The position numbers and the translations under genes were made by a program. From positions 18,974,248-19,038,247 of the forward strand of contig CM068551.1 in the NCBI GenBank assembly GCA_035048495.1: a DNA stretch of 64,000 nt. The letters run 5' to 3'. This DNA comes from Euptelea pleiosperma. Its lineage: Eukaryota > Streptophyta > Magnoliopsida > Ranunculales > Eupteleaceae. Shown in pieces: positions 55,064-64,000 of the stretch. The number at the start of each line of letters is the position of its first letter. Position 1 is the stretch's first letter. The notes under the pieces are model-generated. The model saw only the letters and a program-made list of their open reading frames with translations. It was not told where the DNA came from and did not search any database.

Positions 55064-55418
55064 AGTTCGATATAGAGGTGTTCGAAGGCGGCCGTGGGGG
55101 AAATATGCCGCCGAAATACGCGACTCGTCTAGACACGGCATGCGTCTGTGGCTAGGAACGTTTTATACTGCCGAGGACGCGGCACGTGCATATGATCGAG
55201 CCGCGTTTGCAATGAGGGGTCATCTTGCTATCCTTAATTTCCCTGATGAGTATTCTTCTTCTTCTTCTACTTCTACTTCAGCTGCTCTCAGTGACAATGT
55301 TGAGAAGGAGAACACTTCCACAAGGCAAGAACAAGAAGTTATCGAATTCGAGTATTTGGACAATAAGTTGTTGGAGGAGCTTCTTGAGTCAGAGGACACA
55401 AAAAGCAAGAAAGGTTGA
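55008..55418 (+). CDS. Small AP2/ERF transcription factor, group IX (ERF95/96/98-like)
   Basis: The gene is intronless and encodes 136 residues, the small size typical of the ERF95/ERF96/ERF98 subgroup. An E/K-rich N-terminus is followed by a single AP2 domain at about 21-79 ([20 protein letters not shown] to AILNFP) with the ERF-type A and D. A serine/threonine-rich linker leads to the EDLL activation motif at about 111-127 ([17 protein letters not shown]). In Arabidopsis these small factors bind GCC boxes and promote ethylene/jasmonate defence and stress responses. It lies 18 kb from, and divergent to, an ERF1-like gene, matching the ERF1-ERF98-ERF95 cluster of Arabidopsis. A TATA box and an overlapping upstream ORF precede it. 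Confidence 0.92.
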   Translation: MEEVPKEKEEDQEEKEKGEVRYRGVRRRPWGKYAAEIRDSSRHGMRLWLGTFYTAEDAARAYDRAAFAMRGHLAILNFPDEYSSSSSTSTSAALSDNVEKENTSTRQEQEVIEFEYLDNKLLEELLESEDTKSKKG

Positions 55419-55892
55419 AACTTCAGTCCTGTTAAGGGTTTCTATCTGTTCATCTTTCACATATTACTTTTGCATGAAATATAATCCATAAATGTGTTCT
55501 TCATATTCTTGAGCTTGCCATGGGAGCTAAAGTAAAGTTTGTTAGGCAAAAGTTATGTTACCAGGGTATGGCAGAGACACAGCTAGAGTATACATCATGA
55601 CATGGATTTTGTACTTGAAAAAAATGAAGTATCCGACATGGGTTCGGTGCCCATATTTTGAAGTGTCCGCGTGACATTTGTATCTCTTCCTAGTGTTCTT
55701 GTTGCAGCTGTGTTTTCCTAAGGGAATCACATCATTAGCTCATTAGTGATCAACTTGCAAATTCAATTGGACGATTCAAGCAAATCGAGCCTATGATTCA
55801 CGGTAGTTCAGAAATGAATTCACTACGATCGATTCACATGTCAGCGATAACTTATATGTTACCTATAGGTATAGTAGAGACATGGCTAAGGT

Positions 55893-56090
55893 TTTTTTTT
55901 TTTTTCGCTTAATGATGAATTATATTGAAAAGAGAAACGGATTACAAAAATTGGTGAAGCGAATCACCTAAAGGAAAGAAAAAGAGAGGAAAAACGATTA
56001 GTCTACAAATCGGTAATAAGTTATCAAGGGGTCCTTGATCAAATGAAGAAATGGAGGTCTGCCCTCCCACCATTGATAGGTTCCGCTGCT
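55893..56090 (-). mobile_element. Retroposed LINE/SINE-like fragment with 12-bp target duplication
   Basis: CATGGCTAAGGT is repeated exactly at 55881-55892 and 56091-56102. A T-run starts the insert (poly(A) on the minus strand). The content (GAATTATATTGAAAAGAG) resembles 3' tails of plant LINEs. It is about 200 bp, non-coding. Confidence 0.75.
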
Positions 56091-56102
56091 CATGGCTAAG
56101 GT

Positions 56103-57463
56103 ACATCAATCATGAACACGGTTTTTGTGCTCAAAAATTGAAGTATCCGATACGGGTACGGCATTCATTTTGGAGTGTTCAGATAACATGGGATAAGGTT
56201 TCTAACTTTTAGATCTCTTCCCGATATTCTTGTTGGTGTGTTTTTCTAAGGAAATCACATCATTAGTTTATGATCTTGAACAAAGTTTCATGTTTACTAA
56301 ACCTCCCCCCAAAAATCAAGATTCGATTTACGTCTCATCATGAATCATCGGATTGACATGATTCGTTACAGCTCGCCGTCCATCCAATAAGGGCCCACTT
56401 GCTAAGTTGGCAAAGCTTATGAGTTTCAATACCATATATTAAGTTCGAAACTTGCCTTCACCCACTAGCTACTAATCACTGAGCCACTTGCCTCCGACAA
56501 AGAGAGAGAGAGAAAGAATTGACACTGATCTTAGCGAATCAAGACTGTGAATTAGATAAAGCAACACTTATTCGAATCTAGCAAATTCGAATTGTTAAAT
56601 AGAAAAAAAAAGTAACGAAAAAAAAAAACATCAGTAGCATTAAATCAAGCCCATATCAAATTGAATTATGAAAACTTGGAAACCAATGCCACCAAAGCTC
56701 TTCCTCATTCACTCAGATAATTTAGTAAGATATGGTTTTGATCACTTTCATGTTCTAATCTTCATATAGAAAGCCGGCCTTCCTCATACTCCCCCTTCAG
56801 TCATTGAGTTGGAGGAATCCATAGGAGGCCATCCCGATTATGCATTGCATGAAAGAACCTTTCTTTGTATGACGTCTCTTTTGCCTCAGGTCCAATGAAT
56901 ACAAAAGGTTTGCAAATTCACTATCTCTTGAAAGTGTCTTAATATTTTACAACATCAAAGACTAATTAAATCAACTTTTTCGAGTTGGTTGTTGGGTTTT
57001 ATGTTTCAAATAGAGGATTTTTCTTTTGAGTCCATCTAGAGCTACACCCATTTAATTTCTTACATCCAATTCTTAGACTATGTGGTGGGGAATATAGAGA
57101 TTATGTTAGAAAATCCAACTGTAACACCACAAATTTTCCTAGATCTCAATTAATGTGGACCTTAATGTAATCCCATATTGATATTCGGTTTGAGGCCCAT
57201 TAGGGTTATGTGCCAGATTTTTTTGATATAGATCAAAAATTTTATGGGCTAACCATTTATAGTGATAAACCATATTATTACCTTTATGAACTTGTTTACT
57301 TGTTTGATGAAAATTTCACATATAAGGTTAAAATGGTAATTTTATAGGTAAGGGTATTTTTATAATTTTATAATATAAAGATAAACTAGTAATTTTACAT
57401 TCTTATATATATAAAATGATAATTGGTAGGAATAACTTGGTAACTTTAGAAGATATATTAGCA
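56103..57463. other. Intergenic, no gene seen
   Basis: Blocks of sequence after 56103 echo 55560-55730, just upstream of the retroposon (GAAGTATCCGA, TTTGGAGTGT, TTCTTGTTG), so a local duplication of about 170 bp is likely. The remainder is AT-rich without features. Confidence 0.4.
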
Positions 57464-57895
57464 TCTATATAACAAAACAGGGAAGTTGTCTCCCCCTCTT
57501 ATAGGTTTCATATATCCAAGGGCCCATATCAACCCTTACATAAAATAAAATTTAGATGGTTGGATTAATTTAACAGGGAAATTGTGTCTCCACTTATACC
57601 CGTCTTATCGGCTTCACAAAGGATGGCCAAGATCTTATCCTACAAATGGACTATGGATCTCAACCACTCACACCTGATTTTGGGAAATGCTTTGTAAGGG
57701 AGTGTCAAGGGCACGGGCCACCCACTATACATCTATATAACAAAACAGAGAAGCCACTTATACCCCCCTCTTATCGGCTTCACAAAGGATGGCCGAGATC
57801 TTATCACCTCAAATGGATGGTGGATCTATGCCACTCACACCCGATTTTGGCAAACGCTTATTTGGAGAGTGTCATGGGCATGGGCCACCTACTAA
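57464..57895 (+). mobile_element. Two Helitrons in tandem
   Basis: Starts TCTATATAACAAAACAG lie at 57464 and 57732. A GGGCACGGGCCACCCACTAT end lies just before the second start. The last end is GGGCCACCTACTAAT (CTAA at 57892-57895). The sequence is of the same family as the 38.3-40.6 kb array. Confidence 0.65.
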
Positions 57896-60675
57896 TTTAA
57901 CTACAAACAGAGGGTATTTAATAATTCACAATAGAAAGGTATTTTAGCAATTTAGTAATGGAGGGGTAGTTTGGTAAATTTACCTTAGAGGGTTAAGTTG
58001 GTAATTTCACATTGGAGAATAAATTAAATATTTATTAGAATCTATTTTGGACATGAGTTTTAGTTAAATTCAAATTTTTATCTTTTAGAAAGTTTCTACT
58101 TTGATATAGTCATCTTCTAAGGGATATAATTTTTATCTAATTTGCAATTCATTTGATATTCTAGAACGCTTGTTTAAATATGAACAAATAGCTATTTCAC
58201 GTTTAAGCTCAAATTTTGATGTTTCAAGCCTTGAAATAGGGTTGAATTATGAGTGTTATGTTAATTACGGGAAGTAATAACTTAATTAATAATTTAGGAT
58301 TTTGTGGATTCCACCCTAGGCAAAAACATGGGTGCTTAATTAATTAGAAATATTCTCTATGGTATTAACTCTAATAAGAATCAACTAGCATTAAATGCAC
58401 ATGGGTTGATTTGTATTAAAAAAATAGAAACTCAATTTGTAAGCATTAACTTTATGAGAAAGACAATATTCTAGAGAATTAATTAAATTAGTAAGAACCT
58501 CTTCTTACCCTTTTATATAAACACCCCTCTCCAAGGCAAAAAGCTCCATTTCAGAATCCACGTCCAAGAAGAGTGGAAATTTTAGAGTCAAAATGGGGGT
58601 GCACGAATCCGGATCCATTTTTAAATCATTTTTGCTTGTATATTCTTTGGTGTTAAATCTTCATGTCTTATGTCTTGTTATCATACTTGTTTTCATGCTT
58701 TAAAAATATAAGATTTATGAATATCACATGTTAATATACTCTAGGATCATATTTAGAGTTTTTGACTTCCATGTTAACATATATCTTGAAAATTATTCCA
58801 TGTTGTTTACTTAATTACTCGCTTTGGAAAAATCATGTTGTTGGTACTCTGGTTATGTGATGGAGTTAATGGGAACTTATGAATCATGTGTGAAAGCCCC
58901 TAAAGATACATATCTTTGTTAATAGTGGATTACAATCCATGGGTGAGAGCCCTTAAAGATACATTTTCTTTGCTAATGGCAAGTTATGATTGGTAGGTAG
59001 GAGCCCCTAAAGATTCCTATGAGGTGAGTGGTGTTTCCGACATGCATCCGATTAGTCATGATGGAGTGGATGTGGATATAGCACTAGGTTAGTTCACCGG
59101 TTGACAATTGATGGTTTTATCTCATGTTATATTTAAAAAAAAAACTAATGTACTTTACAAAATCATATTTTCCATTGCATGCAATTATCACCCATGGTTA
59201 TATGGGTGGGTGGCGTTGTATCCTATTGGGCTTTGTGGCTCACTCATATTGATACTTTTTAAGTTGGAGTGTAATCGGTTTCGGATGATCGCGATGAGGA
59301 TTTAGCAAAGTTTCTCTTACGATTTTTAGTTTATGCTATGTTTCTTTTTGAACATGTAATAAGATCATTATTTAGTGATTTTGATGTGTTTGAACTAAGC
59401 ATGATACTTGATGTTTTAGTTGGTTTATATTTGATGTTTATGAATGAGTGCAAAATTTGACATACGTGCTCATGTGTTTATTCATGAATTCTTCATGTAC
59501 TATTTTGGTATAATGACCATAACTTCTTCTATACTTAATAAAATAGGATAAGGTTGAAGCCATTATTTCACCAACTAATGAAGCTAACTCTCTAAAAAAA
59601 TTTATAGGAGTTAGATCCCATTTGGTATTTTTCTTGGATCAATCTTTGTAGTTTCACAAGATTTTGGATCTTTTATTTTTGCAAGGCTTTCTTTGTTGGG
59701 ATTCAAAATCAAACCCTATCCCTTTATTTTTTGGTTTTCTATTAAATATAAACATTTAAGATCTCCCTATTATTTTTTGAACCCAAGTGGTATCACCTTG
59801 ATTGGAGTTATGTGTGATTCGTTATGACCATTACATTTCGAACTATCGCAACAAGATTTTGTCATTATTCAAAGTGTGAATTTACACCTATTTTTCTTAA
59901 AATAATTCATTTAGTAGATATCCAATAAAAATTCTCCAGTATGTATTTTCAGTATAATTTTCAGATCGGGGTCTTAGGTCCTTAGATGAGTAAAATTGAA
60001 TTTTAAATAAATCTAAAATTGAATGTAGCTCAGTTTTGATGTCTATTCTGTAAAAAGTGGAATGTGAGTAAGACCCATTTTGACCCTATGTTTCTGTTGA
60101 CCTAATTATTTTTTTAAGATTGTATCTTGAGTCTAGTTTCCAGAAATATATGATAGATCTTCATTCACTGAGAATTGAGTTCTTAAGAACTTTAGCAAAG
60201 ATAATAGGTCTTGCAATATTCCGTAATCTAGCAAAGACAATGGAAGAGACTTTTACCTGTACACATATGAACTTGTTGGGCAGAGTTAGAATGAACAATG
60301 CATTTGCGGTTCCTTGTCCAATAATTTAAAAAGTTGACATCTCTTAATCGGAATGTCAAGACACATGGTATATAGGGCTAAAAATACAAATTTACGGCCC
60401 TTCAAGTAATTTTTCCTAAGAAAAATCACAAATATACTCTCTTAAAAAAAATTCTCCGAAAGCTCTCTAAATTCAGAGACATGGTTTCTAAGGTTATTAA
60501 GTTAACCTAACAATTATGATCCATGCTTACAAATGAGAGAAATTACTAATTTAATCTAAGGTTATATATTTACCAAAATGCCCTTTCAAGGAAAATTTGG
60601 GTGCTACAAGCATGGGCCTGCACTAAGGTTCATACTAATCTGGGCCTAGAAAAATTTAGAATATTACAAATAGAG
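57896..60675. other. Intergenic, AT-rich, no gene seen
   Basis: Three imperfect units of about 50 bp around GAGCCCCTAAAGATACAT lie at 58885-59020. The stretch may be old LTR-retrotransposon DNA, but no coding domain or LTR pair could be recognised. Confidence 0.4.
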
Positions 60676-60679
60676 AAAA

Positions 60680-62660
60680 AGATAGAAATGTAATAGTTTG
60701 TGGTCTAACACTATATACAAGGTTTGCTACAATCTAGATAAGGTCAAACTTGATTGGGTCAAGACGAAGAAAAAGATCTAAAGACCCTATTGTGTGTAGT
60801 AAACTTGGTATACAAGTTTGGTATATTTAGAAAAGAGAAGTTTTTGCATAATAAAAGCTTATAATTGAAGTGCCCCACTCTTTCTTTCATATGATGGGTG
60901 AGATTTAAGAGGAGATTATATAAGGCACCATAAGAGGGGTGTCCCACACTTTTCATCTCTAGTACAGAGTCTCGTTGAAAAGCTAGGGTTTCAAAAAAGG
61001 TAAATACTCTCTCTTCTCTACTGTTTCCAGTTCTTTTTTGTACTCTAGCAAATTCTTAGTTTCTTGTTCGAGGGATTTCAAATAGTAAAATTAAAGATCA
61101 GATTGATAAAGGGCTATCTACGAGTATGTATTATTGATTTAATGCCATTATTATGTATGTATCTATCATTATTATGTATTATTAAATTATTTGATTTAAT
61201 ACCATTATTAGGTCATGCATATTTAAATATTTTTATGTGAAGTGGAATGCACAACAAATGGGATTGTATATTTTGATATTTACCGCAAAAATGTTATACA
61301 TAGCCCATACTATATAAATAAAGGTAATGACTTTGCAAGGATAGTGTCACTGCTAGTTTATGACTATAAAACTACTATATTTCTCCCAACTCTTGTGACT
61401 AAATGGACTTTGTGATCAACATTCGAGAAGAATCAGAAGGGGTTGGAGTCAAAGGCAATAACGAAGAAGATTCAATAGGAAGAGAAAGATTAAAACTTGG
61501 ATCTTAAGGCAATTGATGTGAGGTCATTGGTTTGATAAATTGAAATTTCTTCATTCGCCTCTTATATGTTATGTAGGGTGCCCTTGCACTTCCATACAAA
61601 TGTTGTGTACAAGTTCCGGGCAAGATGATTAGAAAAGATCAAACCAATTTAAACTACTCGCGTCACAAGAGTAGTAGCGTACGTAAAGTCCATAAGTTGG
61701 GGGCAATTACTTTAATATCTTTTGAATTAGGGTAGCTTGAAACCCGGGCCTTAACAATTTTAAAGTTTCAAAGCATCAAATTTTCAATAACCTACTTTTC
61801 TAAGTGCAAAAGTTTCATCGCTACTTTCTCTATCTACTCTCCCTCTGGTTAAACCCCTATGTTTTAGCACATACGCACGCTACTTACCTAGCTTCGCTGC
61901 AGGGTACTTCACTTCTCCCACTTTACCCTCGCAAAAATGGGTTCCACTAATTCAAACCACTTCTTATGCATTCCCAAATGATAAGTCCAGATTGTTGCGT
62001 TAGACTATGTGATAGGTGAGGTATTGTTACAAGATGAGCATCATGTAGTTTACGAAAGACGAAAGCTTAATGATGTTGAAAAGCGCTACACTGCACAAGA
62101 AAATATGCATTGCTTGGTAATGCATAGGTATTCATGGTCCATATTATTAGAGTTATTCAATCTAAGTAAAAGGTAAACCTAAACACATATCTTGTCTGTC
62201 TTATTAAATATTTAGTTTTCAAACTAAAGAGTAACCACTTGACAAATAAAAGACTTTGTAAAATTTAAAAGCATTATTTTCTATGAAAAAACTATATTAA
62301 GTGTAGACCAAGTGGGAGAATATAATATTTTGAATTCTTTATTTTTGGTAAAAATATAATATTTTGTATTCTAGCACTATATGCAGAGTTTGCAAAGCCC
62401 GGATAAAATTAGACTTGATTGGGTCATGACAAGAAAAATAGACAAAAACCCTATTATGTGTGGTGAACTTGACGTACACATTTAGTATGTTTAGGAAAGA
62501 AAAGTTTTAGCAAAATAGCAATTTCTAATGAAAGTACAGCCCCAACTCTTCATTTCTTGTGATGGATGAGATTTAGGAAGAGATTATATAAGGGACCATT
62601 AGGAGAGATGTCCCACACTTTTCAGCCCTAGAAGTTATCGCCAAAAGTTATCACTAAAGC
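60680..62660. mobile_element. Deleted LTR retrotransposon with gypsy RNase H relic
   Basis: Direct repeats at 60680-60965 and 62345-62632 share GACTTGATTGGGTCA-like, GAGATTATATAAGG and TGTCCCACACTTTTCA blocks. The internal 1.4 kb keeps a Ty3-gypsy RNase H fragment at about 61995-62120 on the plus strand (DYVIGEVLLQDEHHVVYE, KLNDVEKRYTAQE). A GACCAAGTGGGAGA polypurine tract stands just before the right repeat. Most of pol is gone. Confidence 0.55.
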
Positions 62661-62679
62661 GTTTTTTTAATTATGGGTT

Positions 62680-62885
62680 GGGCTTAGGAGCCCCCTTTTT
62701 TCTGACCCCTCTTGCAAGTCGTGCTCTCAATCGTGGATTCTGAGAATCTAATGGTGGTTGATAGCACTGAGTTGGTATCACTTTTTTGCAATGCTATCAA
62801 CCACCGTAGGATTCATGGAATCCACTACTGAGAACACGACTCCCAAGAGGAGTTAGAAAAAGGGGGCCTCTTGAACTTGACCATC
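62680..62885. mobile_element. F3 foldback element
   Basis: GAGCCCCCTTTTTTCTGACCC and AGTCGTGCTCTCAATCGTGG at the left face GAGAACACGACTCCC and GAGTTAGAAAAAGGGGGC at the right. GGTGGTTGATAGCACTG faces CTATCAACCACC at the centre. Confidence 0.65.
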
Positions 62886-62939
62886 GGCCGCTGTTGGATT
62901 CTCTGACGCGTTAGTGCATTTATTAGTGCAAAAAAGTTG

Positions 62940-63562
62940 TTCCCCTAAGCCTACTTGGGAGGGTTGGATCGGGTTGGGGGTCAACCCTATCCTCAAGGCT
63001 ATGAACCCTAGCCCAACCCAATCCAAGGTCGAGCCTAGATTTCTTAGACCAAGCCAAACCCTATCAGGTTGGTCGAGTTAGTATCGGGTTGGTTAATTTC
63101 TTAATTTTCTAAATTGGTTAAAAAAGTTGCTAATTTTTTCATATTAAAATTGTTTATTGGTCAATATAAATACCTTTATGTTAGCCATTAAATAATAGAT
63201 TCATTTCCATATCGTGTTAAATAAGATCGAATTAACAAAATATATACACATTTATATTCGTTATCTTTATAGGTTTATGCATACAAGATTTACAAGTTCA
63301 AAATTCTCCGTGTAATCATGTTATACTAATGTAAAAAATGTATATATATTTGGGCTATATTAATGTGTGTGTACATATATTATGTCGGGCTTGGGTTGGA
63401 CTAAGCCTCAACCCTAGCCAAACCCAATTTGATTGGGTTGTCAAAATCCAGACCCAAGCCCAACTTGAATACTGAAGGGCCCAACCCAACCCTAGCACAA
63501 CGTCAGGTTGAACCCATCGGGCTCCGGTTAAGCCTGCCCAACTTGCAGCCCTACTACCCATC
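62940..63562. repeat. GGGTTGGGT/ACCCAACCC-type self-similar element
   Basis: Left and right parts are crowded with GGGTTGG, CAACCC and GCCCAACCC words facing each other (GTTGGATCGGGTTGGGG at the left, CCCAACCCAACCC-like at the right), around an AT-rich middle. This composition is seen in dispersed repeats of many plants. Confidence 0.45.
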
Positions 63563-63570
63563 TATAACAA

Positions 63571-63939
63571 GGGTCGGGCTCCAGTTACCGCCCTAAAATG
63601 ATAGGCTCCGGTTACAGGATGCAATATGAGCCATGTGGCACAGTATTAGAGGATTCTGACCATATGGATGTTTGGCCAATCCATTGGTGGACGCACAAAT
63701 GAAAAATCAGCCTGATTAGTGATTTCTAGGCGTTGGATCTTTGTACCCCAAATACTGCTCAAATTCCCACAATTAACCCATGAAAATAAGTCCAATCCAA
63801 AGCCTATAAATGACAATTCAGGTTGATTTTTGGTTTGTAGGTCCACTGGATTGGCCAAACATCCATACAGTCAGATGGCTCATATTGTGTCCTGTAACTG
63901 GAGCCTGTTATTTTTGAGCGGTAACTTGAGCCTGAGCCC
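63571..63939. mobile_element. Nested foldback with 8-bp target duplication
   Basis: TATAACAA is repeated exactly at 63563-63570 and 63940-63947. The outer arms CGGGCTCCAGTTACCGC and GCGGTAACTTGAGCC pair, as do GGCTCCGGTTACAGG and CCTGTAACTGGAGCC. The core is an F1 foldback (ATGAGCCATGTGGCAC, GACCATATGGATGTTTGG). Confidence 0.8.
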
Positions 63940-64000
63940 TATAACAATTGTATTTTTAGATATCTTAGGTTTGTATGGCGCTCCCTTTGTGTCTCGTCAT

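Overview
This is plant nuclear DNA from an angiosperm, most likely a dicot or magnoliid; I cannot name the species. The support is spliced genes with GT-AG introns, AP2/ERF and 2-oxoglutarate dioxygenase families, plant-type transposons (FAR1/MULE transposase, plant mobile domain, LINE, LTR elements, Helitrons) and an AT-rich intergenic background. Gene density is low: six intact protein-coding genes and one truncated gene copy are supported, two of the intact genes being carried by a transposon.

Cellular genes. (1) Two related small secreted proline-rich peptides, at 714-1031 and 19481-19750 (+), with conserved promoters, plus a third truncated copy at 30569-30640. (2) A hyoscyamine-6-dioxygenase-like 2OG-Fe(II) oxygenase in four exons over 5663-13237 (+); a degenerate copia-like LTR element fills most of its 6.2-kb second intron. 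(3) Two intronless group-IX ERF transcription factors in divergent orientation, ERF1/ERF15-like at 36119-36793 (-) and ERF95/96/98-like at 55008-55418 (+). They are separated by about 18 kb of nested transposons. Arabidopsis also has ERF1 next to ERF98/ERF95, so this looks like conserved microsynteny.

The main system is a complete 7,978-bp Mutator-like element (21906-29883) with about 96% identical terminal inverted repeats and a perfect 9-bp target duplication (TTTATTTTT). It carries two intact, spliced, convergent genes, each starting close to one TIR. One encodes a FAR1/MULE DDE transposase fused to an OTU cysteine protease domain (878 aa). The other encodes a plant-mobile-domain protein (599 aa). 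This is the layout of maize MuDR, with a PMD gene in the mudrB position. The element sits inside the second copy of a local duplication (17058-19513 versus 20021-30601), so the first copy preserves the exact empty site at 18790-18815.

The rest is a dense nest of short non-autonomous elements, many with target duplications that can be read directly. They include foldback families with 9-bp duplications (41.4-53.1 kb; 50.1 and 54.3 kb), foldbacks with 8-bp duplications (46.2 and 63.6 kb), and a set of elements with shared CAAGGTTTAAA-like ends whose interiors are built from one self-complementary motif, different in each subfamily. A head-to-tail Helitron array lies at 38.3-40.6 kb (again at 57.5-57.9 kb). 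LINE and LTR relics lie at 14.3-17.1 and 60.7-62.7 kb. No tRNA, rRNA, CRISPR, viral or prokaryotic features were seen.
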